The notes: generated by a model from the sequence alone, not told the origin. 64,000 bases of DNA from Arthrobotrys musiformis (GCA_036971715.1 JAVHJL010000013.1:558001-622000), one strand, 5' to 3'. Positions 12,101-23,761 are shown, counted from the first letter of the stretch. Translations and numbers: made by a program.

Positions 12101-15100
12101 AAAAAATTCCACAAGCAATACTTCCTGAAGAGTCTATTTAAAAATCCTTGCTTTAACAGGATTATCACGGGTGAGGCTCCTTTTTAGATCTGAGGAGAGA
12201 GAGCAAAAAAGGTTTCGAAGGGAAGTATCGTACAAGGGTCAATGCATGTGCACATGTGCTTATATGCACTACAAAGCGGCTCAACTACTTTCGTGAAATG
12301 CGGGTTGAGTAACTACCGACTTTTGTACAGAAGCCACCATGGTACCAGGGATGCACGGTGCTCATTCGTCGGATGCAAACAGGACAAAGTGGTCTTTTGA
12401 TATTCGATAATCCGAAGAATTCCATGATGTTTTCCCATTGATATTTGTATTTTATTTTGCCCGTATAGGCAGGATATACGAGGCTTGGTGATATTCGCGG
12501 ACCGGTAAACGGATTATATTACTTTGGCCCCCTACATGACCAAGATCCTGGAGGACGCTTTTTCCTTGTGCCCCATGCTGCAGTTTCGTCTCATTTTAGT
12601 AGGTTCTCCACTCTTACCTTTTTTCCCCCGTTCTCCTTCGAATTTGTCTAGATTAGATATCTGTGCCCCCTTAGAAATACTTGGGAGGGGTTTCCAGACC
12701 TTGCATGCATGATATTATTCGAGAACAGCACCGCCTAACCGAACTTCACAGCCGCTGCGCTTCCTAAGCACCCCTCTCAGCCCAAACCTCCCCCAAAATA
12801 CCAAAATCAAGGAAAAACTTAAAAAGATTCTCGACTCATGCATTTTTAATTCATTTGAGTCCGTGCCCATCAGGAATGCCAAACCTGGGGGAGATAATTT
12901 TTGACAGCTGGAATTCTCTCGGAGAGACACTTTCCACATTCTTCCCAATTCAAAAGCGCCCCCCATTTGTCCATCAAAACCTCGATTTGGAGCTGGAGAG
13001 CTGAAAGATGAACCTTCTAAATCCGATCGATTGGGAGTGTTCGGTGGCGCTTCTGGTGCACCCTGTGGAAAGGCGCTTGTCGCACGTGTGTGGTAAAGAC
13101 ACAAGAATTCAAGGGGTGGAAATGATTCGGCCGGGAAGCTAGGCTTGATCTTGGCGTTGATGTTCATGCATTGCATTTGATATGCAAGCTGCGATAGCTT
13201 AAGTTAAACTCGATCGCGAAAAGTGGAAATCGATAAGGTTGGTTTGGCGAGATTGGGGTAAGTCAATGCATTCCTGTGGCATGAACATCGTTAACTCCGA
13301 GGTTTTCAATATGCAGCTGTCGTTAGACATTTCGGCGTTTTTTTTATCTTAGCCCAACTTAATCAACAGCGCCGGCTGACGGGTCGAACATTGTTGGGTT
13401 TTTTTTTGGGACTCGGCTGGATTGGTTCTCGTTCATCGAATATGTTGGCATTGCAATGATCATTTTTCGCATTGACGGGAGGTCGCCTAGATCTCGAGAC
13501 GAAGAAGGTGTTCCCCAACTTGTTATGTTTCATCCCAAGCCAGGTCTGGTATCCATCCAACCCGGCGAGCTCGACTCGAGCTTTTCTTTCGATCTCTTCA
13601 GATATCCCCTTTTTTTTTTTCGTCCGATTGAGCTCCTCGACGTGCATTTTGGATCAAAAAACTCTAAGTTTAAAGCTCTAGAGCACTAGTTTGTCGGAAA
13701 GGGTACCTGCTAGTAACATTCCACAGAGATCCTTCTAGTCAAACCCTTCCAACAGGCAAAATCGTGGATCGGATCGAATGGCACAACCCTAGCTAGTACG
13801 TGCTCGTGCCGATGAGACTGGCCGCGTGGGCTGTCGACCTTCCCGAGCTAGTAGCGTCGTATCTGTAGGAAATACACCGTCAAATATCGGAGTCTATAGG
13901 AGGGATCATATGATTTGCGTGTATGTATGTGCATATTTTCTTCCCCCCCACCATTGGGGTGTATATTGATATCGATAAGAAAAAATTCAAGAAAGAACAT
14001 GCCCCTCTAAATTGAGTTTTGAACGTGTATCCATGGTACGCTGGTGCGATGAGATGCAGAGGGGCCAATTATCAAAGTTTTATCACATGTGAATTGCTAG
14101 TGGGTACAAATCATCAATAGGGGGAAAGTAAAGTACTAGTACTAGCGGGTGAACTACGATTGAATCGACTCTATCATATTTTATTCAGGAGCTAGACACC
14201 TAGATGTCTTACATTTTGGAGACTAGTGCGTAAATTAACTCTAACGGTCGTGTCACGAGAAAACGCAAGTGTACTTTGAGGGATAGAATCTCATTGGATT
14301 GGACGACTTTAAGGCTGATTTTGTGGCAGCTTATAGACGGGTATTGTCGGTGGTATGCGTCAACTTGCAGGCTTCGCTCGAGTTATCAAAATAGAATTAC
14401 GCCAATGTTGAAGACATCATATATTCTATAGTTTGAAAGTCTTATGCAACGGGTGGGAATAGAATAGCAAGCTTGAATACTAGCGAGGGATTGCAGTGTT
14501 AGGGGAAAGTTCCATATGAAACATGAATTAGGAAGACCAGGACTAGCACGAGAATCGGAAAACTGTCAGAAGTCTCACGCCATAAATGTAAAAACATGTA
14601 TCAAAAACCAGGTCCCATACAGCATGGATGTTAAACCAAACCGGGATCTGTGATTATGGTTGCTACAGGTTGTGTATAGGCAACCTTCATAAAAGAAGAA
14701 AACGGAACATCTCCACCACGGCGATATGCGTTGAATATATCGAAAAGAATGGAGTATTGGTCAAGAAGTATCGCCTGTGTAGTATTGTAGACGGGAGGAA
14801 GCATCAATACGAGAACCTGCAGCTATCCACGCAATTAGGCAGCCTGCAGTGCATATACATACGTATACTGAAATACCCATCGATTTTCTTGTCTGCCGAA
14901 GGTAGATATCATTCAAATTCGGAGGGTATTCTTCAGTTCACTGATTCTCTGTTCAACTTCGGTTGGTTCCTCAATACCCATAGTTTCCTATCGCGATGAC
15001 CGGCGAGTCCAAAAATCGTCAGCGTCTAGTCTTCAGAGCAACTCAATATGGAATGTGTGATTTTGGAATTGAGTAAAAGTAGCGATCGAAAAAGGAATGT

Positions 15101-15784
15101 GTATGTAAGCTGTCTTGTACAACGTTACTATTAAACGGCATGGAAATCGTCGTGGTTTTTCGTAACTCCCAGCTGTCTCGCGGAAGACACCGTGGGATAA
15201 AAGAAGGTATCTGGTGTTTTTTCGGAAAGAGCATAACCAAGGTACACGAGCAGCATATCTCCCGAAAATCTGGGGAAGCACGACCGACGGAAGGCTGCAG
15301 GTATTTTTGGTTCGAGGCATTCCACGACAGAGGTGGGTTACCTAGGGCTTAATATTTTCGCTTGTAAGGGAATGAGGGATTTAGGGAAAGGCTGATGCCC
15401 AGAGGTGTAAATTAGGAATGGAGGGGAAGCGAATAGGAAGTGAGAAGAGAGGATTCGAAGAGGAAGAAGGGGGGTGGGAGTGAGGCCAATGAGGTAGTCA
15501 GAAGCATATTGGTGATGCCGAACGTTGGTGGGATAATTGTAAATCCGGGACAAGGGATGGTGGTGTGCCCCGGTGGCACAAAATAACCAGCTCGCCGGAA
15601 AGCTCCATGGGGTGACTTTGGAGTTGATGCAAATCATCATAACGAAAAGGAAATGGTGGCGGTTTGTTGTGAATAGACTGAAGTATCAAATGCGGTGAAA
15701 CCTCGATAGTCGAAATGTTTCGGGTTGTACACACTAGACTTGATGCATCCTCTGGGCAAATTTGTTGTAGTCCGTTGTCTAGTA
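6124..15784. other. Gene-poor region, 9.7 kb
   Basis: No convincing coding region is visible on either strand. Open frames are short (longest 153 codons at 12715-13176 minus), do not chain through plausible splice sites and show no recognisable motifs. I also saw no transposon ends, tRNA or rRNA. The part next to 6123 must include promoter and 5' untranslated sequence of the CCCH gene; the part near 15785 holds the HOP2 3' untranslated region. The rest could be long regulatory DNA, untranslated exons, a non-coding RNA gene or decayed sequence; the sequence does not decide. Confidence 0.5.
8809..8828. repeat. GATAT microsatellite
   Basis: Four tandem copies of GATAT inside the gene-poor region. 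No coding context. Confidence 0.85.
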
Positions 15785-18107
15785 TCAAGGCACGTCCCAC
15801 ACCTAGACGAATATGGAGGAATACGAATTCCCCATGCAAAGAGTCGCAATCGAAGATCGAAATAGACGAGGGATAGTGGTAATATTCTGGAAAGGGTGGT
15901 TGGTATAGCTCACCTTGAGATCCTTGGGATTGACATCACCACCCATACCATCTGCAACGGCCTCGAAGAACTCCTTGGACCACCTCTTCCTAGCGATCCA
16001 CAACCCTTGCATCTTCTTGACCTCCATCTGCATCTTTTGCTTCTCCTCAGCTGATATCGGTTTCACGTCGCCACTGCGTAGAAGTTCGAGACGGCTGCGT
16101 AGGTCTGTGACTTCTTGCCGTAGGGTGCCCACTTCAGACTTGAGATCATCTGCAGTTGGCATGGAGCGAAGGTTCTGAAGTGTCACCTGAAGAGATTTTA
16201 GTTCAGCCTTTAGTGCCGATGTACGTTCCTTCATAGCCTCGACCGATGCCTTCATGTCCGCGATTTCTTCCGGTGAAGCAAAGTCATCAGGGTCCTAGAA
16301 GTGTCGATCGAGATGATCATCTGTTAGCCGAACATCTTTGCTTAATGATTAAACACCAAATATTGTTGCTCATGATTTTGTAGATAGCGTTCTTGTGCGA
16401 GAGTTGGGCTTCGTGGAAAGATAGTAAGCTACTGCCGGATTCCGAGATGTTCCTCCGGGGTGGTTGTGGAGCTCATGGTGGAGACTCGAGCCGATATCTA
16501 GAGACAAATGGTCCAAGTAGGGGGTACATCTTGACAAGTTCCTCTGTTGACGGGGGTACTTTGGCTAAAGTATTGTTCCCCTCGGCGAGGGATCTCCCGC
16601 TATGCCTGATCTTCTCTAAACCATGGGAAGCCCTGGCTACCCAAGAACTCGAATTGGACTATGTCTACCTGCAACATCTGCAACATCTGCAACATGCACA
16701 GACCAGACAAGAGCTCTGTCATCATCATAGTTCCGATATTCTTACCTGGGGAGTATGATAAACCATTTGTTTTCCTATTAAAATTGCAAGTACACACCAT
16801 CCAACGGGTCAGCCAAGTCCACAAAGGCGTCATGAATAATGGTCATTCGCTCGTATTCGGCTGGTCCGGGCAGCCTAAAGCAACCCTTTTGTCTTCATCG
16901 ATCATATATTCGTCGATCGAATACGGAGAGTTTAGGAATTTTCAATTTCTTTATTTCTTACCAGAAACACAAACCACTAGATCTCCACTGTCACTCAACT
17001 CCTTTAGTAGTTTTGCCGCATTCGCCTTCGTAACCGCGTTATGCAAATTGGCACTAATATCCGTAGCCGAATATGGGCGGTTCTGCTTTTGTAGGTAATC
17101 TAGAATCATCTCAACGGCTGAATAGAATCCATGCGTCAGTACAATCACATTGGGTGTGGCTCTTCCATAAAAGCAAACCGATAAGAAAACTCTTTTTTTT
17201 TTTTTTTTTTTTTTTTGAAAGAAAGAAAGAAGGCCACATTTCCAGGGAAAAACTTCAGCCCTTTGGGATTTCCCCTCTTCTCAACCTCAGCTGTTCACCT
17301 CGGGCGGCAGGCAGCCCCAGCTTCGTCTCCAACGCTCGGAGATTATTCCTGCCGATGCGTCTCCCACCTTGACCATGCATCCATCACACCAAAAAGAAAA
17401 CATCCCCAGGCAAAGAGAAAATATGATATATCGACAACAAAAAATTTGTTGCTTTGCTCGCTCTTGTGTGTCATTTGGCATGCAAGCAACCCCTTGTAAT
17501 GCTGTGCAGGTAGGAAGTAACCAAAAAAAGGAACGTGCAGTGCATATGCAGCTTCGACTAAAGCTCAATGATCGAGGCAGAGGTGTCTGTAGTTTGGCAG
17601 CATCCCACGGAATAGATCCAACATTTTTTTTATACATGATAATGAGGAGATACCTGCTGGCCCGATGCTTGGGCTTGCAGGGAATAAGGATCATACGGGC
17701 GGCCAGGCCATGGGTGGAGGCGAAACGGAGAACGACCAAGCTTCCACAAAATAGAAAGAGCACGGAACCGCTCGCAAAAGCAGCTCGCTGACCGACGAAT
17801 CAGATGTTGAGACGCAACTTTACAGATGCTAGCATGCTTTGCAGCCAACAACCCCGCACTGAGAGAGAGACAGGGGTGGGCCGATAGTGGATGGATGCAT
17901 GGTGGCAAGCGAGCGAGTTCAGGCATTTATCGAGGCGAGTTGAGAGAGAGATGGCAGGATTATGTCCAAATAGAAACTCAGATTCAATGGGAGACCAAAG
18001 AGAGTATGCACGTATGAAATTAGAAGAAACTGTTGGAGATTGTACACACCTTCATCCCCCTTGGCTTTCGGGACCTCCTTTTTGTCTGCTGCCTTTTTGG
18101 GAGGCAT
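15785..18107 (-). CDS. HOP2: Homologous-pairing protein 2 (Hop2)
   Basis: Exons 18107-18050, 17117-16962, 16774-16746, 16294-15914 and probably 15802-15785 give about 213 residues, close to the family length (human 217). Order: basic MPPKKAADKK start; winged-helix DNA-binding domain with LDYLQKQNRPYSATDI; the SGKQMVYH strand supplied by the 29-nt exon 3; then DPDDFASPEEIADM and a long leucine-zipper coiled coil; then the C-terminal helix with WIARKRWSKEFFEAVADGM. Hop2 pairs with Mnd1 and stimulates Dmc1/Rad51 strand invasion in meiosis. Introns 1 and 3 are unusually long (932 and 451 nt), which is why no single open frame shows the gene. The last exon (VWDVP then stop) is the least certain part; reading through the final donor ends at 15803 instead. 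The presence of this gene suggests a sexual cycle (inference). Confidence 0.85.
16669..16695. repeat. 9-bp tandem repeat in HOP2 intron 3
   Basis: Three exact copies of CTGCAACAT within the third intron of HOP2. The repeat lengthens the intron and does not touch coding sequence in the chosen model. Confidence 0.8.
17193..17216. repeat. T24 homopolymer in HOP2 intron 1
   Basis: Twenty-four T on the plus strand (A24 in the sense of HOP2), followed on the plus strand by GAAA repeats. It lies 76 nt from the intron acceptor. It may be simple slippage or the 3' tail of an old retroposed insertion. Confidence 0.8.
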
Positions 18108-18297
18108 CTTCTCGTCTATCTGACAAGGCAATTGATGTTTGTGCCGCGGAGCTAATGCGAGAAGCAAGGGCCTTCAAAAGAGCGCACGGATTATTACGTG
18201 ATGATAACTTGATGCAAGCGAGGCGGTGGGTACTAAGATGCGATGAGGTGGTGAGGATGATGATATTTTTTTCTTGGTAAATGGGAGCGGTGAGGTC

Positions 18298-18321
18298 AGA
18301 TCCAGATCCAGATCCAGATCC
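18298..18321. repeat. AGATCC hexamer repeat
   Basis: Four exact tandem copies of AGATCC about 190 bp upstream of the HOP2 start codon. Confidence 0.85.
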
Positions 18322-19116
18322 GGTCTGTCTGTCGTCTGTGTATTCTGCTGGTGAATGTCCCTCGAAAGCAACGCAAAAATTACCACATTTGAACGGTTGA
18401 GTTGGAACTGAGTTGTCAGATATTTCGCACAGCCTACCAGGCAACGGTTGAGTGGTCTCACAACCAGACGGTTAGGTCGAAGTCGGAGTTTAGTGGGTTA
18501 GGGTGTCCTCAGTTGTATGGCACTGTTAGGCTACGGGAAGACCATTTATTATTGGCCTCATACATCCTAAGTTGATAAAGTGTCTATTAAATGGATGTTA
18601 CTGTGAATTTGTCTCGTAAACCAACTGTGAATTCGAAATAGCATGCTATGTAAGTACGTATGAAACATAGTATATGGTATATGCATGCGTAGCCGGAGTT
18701 TATAAATTAGATTCTTTCCATTATAATTAGCCTCGAATCCTCTTTCTATCGGCCAAATTAATGCGCTAGACCGTACATGTGGTTAGATATATATGAATAC
18801 CAAACCTGGCGTAGTTGATATCAATTGAATCAGGAGCTAGCTTCGAAAGGCGAATGCAATCAAAAATTTCCTATGGATATACCACTTAGGAATAGGCATG
18901 TAGCCTATAACTACCCCAGGGTAGCTTATTATAGTTGTGATGTCCGCTAAATACAGAGGCCGTTCGCCGTTTGGATGTCGCTAATTCTATTAAACAACAG
19001 TTTTATATACCTCCTAGTCTGGATCTTATACTATCAAGGCCTTCAAGTCAATTTCGTAAGAAAATAGACAAAGAAGTGGGCAAAAAGGGAAAAAGAGGAA
19101 AAAAAAAAAGAAGAGC

Positions 19117-19263
19117 GGCCAAGGACCGTTTCGAACAGTCGTCTCCGGGTACATAGAAGTAACTGCCAACGAGAGAGGGTTGTTGACAGCCGAGCTTCTA
19201 GTTCTCTATCCGGTGATCAGCCAGAGAGTGCCCCTAGTGTTTTACCTATTAAACTACAAGGCC
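19117..19263 (-). ncRNA. tRNA-like RNA polymerase III unit
   Basis: Read on the minus strand. The 5' end GGCCTTG can pair with 3' CTTGGCC (five of seven pairs). A D-arm follows: GTTT / AAAC around an eight-base loop, giving TAGTTTAATAGG, a full match to the A-box consensus TRGYNNARNNGG. A T-arm GACTG-TTCGAAA-CGGTC forms five pairs (one G-U) and gives a near-consensus B-box. Eleven T follow at 19109-19099, a typical pol III terminator. The unit is 147 nt, about 75 longer than a normal tRNA. An intron after the anticodon could account for this, but the best anticodon stem (CTAGG with CCCGG) has one mismatch and the loop lacks U33. A degenerate tRNA or tRNA-derived SINE head fits as well as a real intron-containing tRNA. 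No anticodon is assigned. Confidence 0.35.
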
Positions 19264-19705
19264 TATTTTGTGTTACACAGAGCTGAGCCTAATCATTTAT
19301 AACGCTGTAGATATTGGAAAGCGCATAAAACGCCTACCGAGACTATGTCAATGCAGCCATCTTCTAGTTGGCGCCAGCTCAATGTTTGGTATTATTGGCG
19401 GGTATACAGGTCAATCCTCGACGATTATATATATATATATATTCAAATTTATATGTTGATTGAAGAGCCGGATCAACGGCCCCGAAATCATATAGTATAT
19501 TTACTATGAATAATGTGAACGTAAATCACAATGGCGGCTTCTTTACCAAGGCCCATCCTGAACATATTCAGGGTCCAGAACCCCGATAGATCATATATAC
19601 CTGCCCTTCCGCTGCTCAATCGGAAGCCCTCCTTTCTTCACCCCCACCTCTCTGTTTTCATATCTCCTACCACGTTTACCTCGAATACACATATCCTACG
19701 CGATA

Positions 19706-21847
19706 ATGTGGCCTCAAGGTTATCTCAGTAAACAACTGACACCCGTCCCTGAGGAGTCAAGCTCAGGGGGTTCAGGCTCAACCCGTCGAAAGCCCGCCAC
19801 GGATTCCCCCCAACGCGGGAACTCAATAGAAATGGAGGTCCGGGCGCTCATCAATCACTTGGTCAATATGACCTCACAGATCGGGCCCGGCGGCAACACG
19901 AACGAAAATATCGCTGCTACGTTCATCGCACGCCGTGGTCCAAGATTTACCGGCGATGGGAACGACGAACGTGACCGCGAACGTGGTATTGCACCTGAGC
20001 AGCCGGCGGATAGGAGAGTTATTGTGCCTAGCCCGGAGAATCGAACCCGTGCGGACGATATTGAGGACCATAAGTATAAAATTTATCGGAATTATGTCTA
20101 CATGGCGGCTTCGATGTGCACTGCTGTCGAGGGATACGTATGTATTCTTATCCTGTTAAATATGCGCCTGGCCTCGAAGACGGTGAATAATGAAGTTGGT
20201 TTGTCTAGGTCATCTTTCTGCCGGCCCTTATCTCCATCTTTTTCGGGATGAGTCGATGGCCATGGGGTGCGGACACTAGCAATCGGATCTACGAACCGTT
20301 CGAGTTTCATTCATGGGCTTCCATAGCCTTGAAACTCTCGGTTTTTCTCGGAATGATGATTGGGAGCATTTTGACTGCGTCTTTATTCCGGAAATACGAT
20401 GATAAGTCTCTTGCTTTGGGATTCCTCGTCCTGATGTTCTTCGCGAGTTTGGCGATGGTATTATCTGGATCGGGGCCAGGCATTGACATCTTCCCGGTAA
20501 TGGTTTTCTGGCGGACACTTGTTGGCATCGGGATTGGTGGCTGTCGCAGTATAAACGCATTGACATCCTCTCGGTGAGTAGATACTTAGGGAGCGGGAGG
20601 GCATCCTTGCGAAGTGGCTTACTACTGGGCCTGATAGCTGATATCATGATTCTCCTAGAATTTCAAGCGTGAAATGGCGGGGTGCTCGTCTGGGATACGT
20701 TTTTGGAAACTTGGCCTTGGGATATTGCAGTGTAATACTGGTTACTACTAGTACTCTTTGGTTTTTCAAGTCCAAGCTCCAGGGTAGCTTTACTTGTGAC
20801 GAGAAATGCAAAGAAATCATGGATAAGGCTTGGTGAGTTCTCCTCCCAGAATGCAAGCAGCACGGGGTATACTTAAAACTCATATATTGTCAACATAGGC
20901 GCGTCATCTCGGGAGTTCTCTTGTTGTCCATATTCCTGGCAATGATGGCTCGCTGGAAGGCTTCCACAATGGCCACGCACCCGGGGAGTACCTCCCGTGT
21001 CATCTGCGCCTTTTCGCCATCATTTTGGAATTTCTTAAAGGCCTATTCCGACCCAATATACCTTTATCAGTTGGTATATATCTCTGTGGTTCAGTTCATT
21101 GCCTGGGCATGCTTCTACGGTGCCTTGATGAATCTGCCGTTTATCATCTATGAAGCCGGTTACATGTACCCACGAACAGAGGCGACAAACGTGGCAGACT
21201 ACATATCGCGGATCATTGGTGGAGTTGCAATACCAGTGGTGGCAGGAATGGGGGTCGGGTACATTGTGCTTTGCAATTGCGTCGATAGAGGCTGTGGCGG
21301 CGGCCGTAAACTCTATTTGACCATTGTAAATATCTGCCTTGCAATCACTACGATCTGCGCCGCGTCAACATGGTCTAAGGCGTCGATGGGCGCGAGGATG
21401 GGATTGCTTACGGCCTGGTTTGGAATGTTGGTTGCTGGGCCGCTTGGTTGTGCGTACGTCTTTACGGCTGAGATGTTCCCGCGGGGGTATAGGGTTTGGA
21501 CTTTCATGATTGTCGAAGTGGTTGGTTGTTTCGGGGCTACTATTGGGATTGTGACAGCGCAGTTTATTCTTCCTATTAGGTCGAGGAATAAACAGTTTTA
21601 TCTCCACGTGGAAGAGGATATTAGTGGGGTTGCTCTCTTTCTCTACGTCAGCTTTTCGGTTTTGGTTGTTGCGGCGATACCGGTGATTGGGTTGATTGAC
21701 ACTGGTAGGAAGGAGGTTGGGGTTATTGAGGGGGAGGTTTATGGGGATTGGGGGACGTGGGACGGGAGAAGGTTGGGACCTGGTCAGGAGCCTATCGAGG
21801 GACCGCCCGATTTCTACGAAGGACCGCCTAATATGAGGAGGGTGTAG
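19706..21847 (+). CDS. MFS transporter, phosphate:H+ symporter-like
   Basis: Exons 19706-20137, 20209-20573, 20659-20832 and 20899-21847 give 639 residues; all phases fit. A long hydrophilic N-terminus (about 130 residues) precedes roughly 12 hydrophobic segments, the first being YVIFLPALISIFFGMSRW across exon junction 1. The arrangement and the motif AEMFPRGYR late in the protein resemble the P-E-x-F-P-x-R-x-R signature of Pho84-type phosphate symporters. However, the segment that in Pho84 reads GxGxGGDYPLS is GIGIGGCRSINALTSS here, so the conserved Asp is missing. The C-terminus has acidic and Gly/Pro-rich residues (GPPDFYEGPP). Substrate is therefore open: a divergent relative transporting something else is likely. 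It converges on COG5. Confidence 0.8.
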
Positions 21848-22189
21848 AGGGGCGCAGGTGGTGCTTTGGGCTTTCGAGCATAAAGTTATAGGTTTTCATT
21901 GATTCTGGGTCTTTGTATGAATGAGATTGCTCTGTATGTGGGAAGCCGCCTAGAAGGCTGACTGGGCGGGATTACCTTTTGGTCCTGGAGTTTAGTTTTC
22001 ATTGGAGGATAACTTTGGCGTATTAGGTTACAATGGATGGGTACTTTCCGGGCCGGTATGTTTGCTTCACGGATAGTGTTTATGTGGTATTCTGATTGTT
22101 TCGATGTCGTAATATTGTGACATGCGTTCGATATATATGATGAAAGATTGATGATAATCTAACATGGGAGACCCTGCGATCCCCGGATA
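21848..22189. other. Short convergent intergenic
   Basis: 342 bp between the 3' ends of the MFS transporter and COG5. T-rich, presumably both 3' untranslated regions. Nothing else seen. Confidence 0.6.
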
Positions 22190-23761
22190 TCATCTTCCTA
22201 AACTTGCTACTGCACCAAACATCATTCCTACGAGCCCTTCGAGGCCCTTTCCATCTTGCGCCGTGGTACCTGGTCTGTTGGATGTCCCCGCGGCATTTCC
22301 GGCGTTAACCCCACGTATAACGCAGTCTCTCAGTCCATTTCTGACTTTGTCCCTGCTATCCCTTAGGTTCTTTGCCGCAAGACCGCCCTTGGACATTATT
22401 TCTCGAACTCTGGGGTCTAGATTTGATGCTAGAGTTCTGAAAAAGTGGGTTGTGAGGGATGGGGTGTCCAGGGAGGATAGAAGAGGGGTTAGGAGGGTCT
22501 CTTGTGCATCCTTTTTATTCCCCGCAGACGCTCCTCCTGTTCCTGTTACTTCATCGTCTGAGTCGTCCGAGACATCTATATTATTTGTAGTGTCTGACAA
22601 TCCGGATGTTGGGTCGAATGCAGGCGTTGAGAAGGTTAGTTGGGATGGGTTCGTGGAGATGTTTGAGGGTATTGATTGGAGTATTTTCTCCAGGGCTACA
22701 ATATTCGCTGCTCGGGTTGAGACTTCGGTTAGCGTTCTGTCGAGGGTGGACAGGGCTGTTAAGCTCCTGCTTATAGACGCCAGGGAGGTTGTTAGTTGGG
22801 ATTGGAGGTAGGAGGTTATAGTCGATGTTAAGAGACTTGTTGGAGATTTGGAGTTTGATGCTGATGCTGGGCCTGCGCCTGGGGTGTATGATGTCGGGGA
22901 GAGGATGTGGAGGACCAAGATTGCGGCTGTGGCCCGGGAACGGGTTTCTGAGGTTGTGGGTTCTTTGTCTGTGCTTGAAGAAAGCGCAGAGGATGACGAC
23001 GACGAAGAAGCGAAGCTGAATTCTTTGATTGTTTGTTGAGCCCGAGCTTTGATTGTTCGATCCGCTGGGGTTATAACTGTATTCAGAAGCGTCTTCATTA
23101 CATCTAAAGCTTCTAGACCGGGAGCCTCGCCGGTGGCATTGGTGTACATCCGTCGCAATTCGACGATGGTATATGCCGCGCGTATCAGCGCCTTTGGATC
23201 TTCCTTTCGCGGCCGACGAGGTCCTCTCGGATCATCTGTCATCCCCGCGGGAATAGCTTCCGACAATTGAACCTCTAATTGTCGTCCGAGCAGGAGACAT
23301 CGCGTACATCCTCTCAGTAAACGTGTTGTCCGCGCCAGATTCTCGACTACGGTATTCAACGGCCTCGCGACATCATGTCGGTCCAAAACCTCCCGAGAAA
23401 GACGTGCATACGATGCGGATAACTGGGTAAGTTGTTCGCGGATACTATCGACCAGGAGTTTGGAGTTATCCCGTGAGACTTTGGCGTGTGTCAGGAGGGG
23501 TTCGGCGGATGATGTGGTCAACGTGTGAATATGGGTATCGATCTCCTGGAGGTCAAAGAGTACGCGGGATAGAGGGGTGCTTAGATCTAACGTCGTATCC
23601 GAGAGGTTGTTGGTAGCGTGTATGAGTGTATTCGCGAACGAATAGGGCGAGAACGAGGTGTCGAGGAAGATGTCGAAGTCGATGTATGATGGTGTGGATT
23701 TGTTCTCGAGGCCGTTGACGTCATCGTCTGGAGCTGTGACCTCCACTGTAGGGTCGTTCAT
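22190..23761 (-). CDS. COG5: Conserved oligomeric Golgi complex subunit 5
   Basis: Single exon of 523 residues from the ATG at 23761; the frame runs further upstream but only with a GTG. The N-terminal domain is diagnostic of Cog5: FDIFLDTSFSPYSFANTL, then the LDLSTPLSRVLFDLQEID block and helical residues typical of the COG coiled-coil legs. A Ser-rich loop (about residues 250-275) and an acidic DDSDDE segment are low-complexity insertions. The C-terminal part with SLTTHFFRTLASNLDPRVREIM is also helical. Cog5 belongs to lobe B of the COG tethering complex, which works in retrograde traffic within the Golgi and affects glycosyltransferase placement. Length is in the range for fungal Cog5. Tandem with the next minus-strand gene, 0.7 kb away. 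Confidence 0.9.
   Translation of the reverse strand: MNDPTVEVTAPDDDVNGLENKSTPSYIDFDIFLDTSFSPYSFANTLIHATNNLSDTTLDLSTPLSRVLFDLQEIDTHIHTLTTSSAEPLLTHAKVSRDNSKLLVDSIREQLTQLSASYARLSREVLDRHDVARPLNTVVENLARTTRLLRGCTRCLLLGRQLEVQLSEAIPAGMTDDPRGPRRPRKEDPKALIRAAYTIVELRRMYTNATGEAPGLEALDVMKTLLNTVITPADRTIKARAQQTIKEFSFASSSSSSSALSSSTDKEPTTSETRSRATAAILVLHILSPTSYTPGAGPASASNSKSPTSLLTSTITSYLQSQLTTSLASISRSLTALSTLDRTLTEVSTRAANIVALEKILQSIPSNISTNPSQLTFSTPAFDPTSGLSDTTNNIDVSDDSDDEVTGTGGASAGNKKDAQETLLTPLLSSLDTPSLTTHFFRTLASNLDPRVREIMSKGGLAAKNLRDSRDKVRNGLRDCVIRGVNAGNAAGTSNRPGTTAQDGKGLEGLVGMMFGAVASLGR

Larger units (their letters stand above)
18108..19705. other. Intergenic between divergent HOP2 and MFS genes
   Basis: Promoter region for HOP2 (leftwards) and the MFS transporter (rightwards). 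It contains an AGATCC repeat at 18298-18321, the tRNA-like element at 19117-19263 and a TA run near 19425-19441. A 61-codon Lys/Arg-rich frame at 18971-19156 overlaps the tRNA-like element and looks spurious. Confidence 0.5.

Noticed and set aside
12715..13176. 153-codon frame on the minus strand in the gene-poor region
   Set aside because: No recognisable motif, no splice partners and composition like surrounding non-coding DNA. Chance open frames of this length occur in a gap of nearly 10 kb.
16791..16875. Frame on the minus strand reading EYERMTIIHDAFVDLADPLD, taken at first for a frameshifted HOP2 exon
   Set aside because: A 29-nt exon at 16774-16746 coding KQMVYHTPQ gives the conserved GKQ-x-V-Y-H strand with correct phases on both sides, so this stretch is intron 2.
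18971..19156. Lys/Arg-rich 61-codon frame that could be a transposon fragment
   Set aside because: Low complexity, overlaps the tRNA-like unit on the other strand, and no transposase or reverse-transcriptase motif is nearby.
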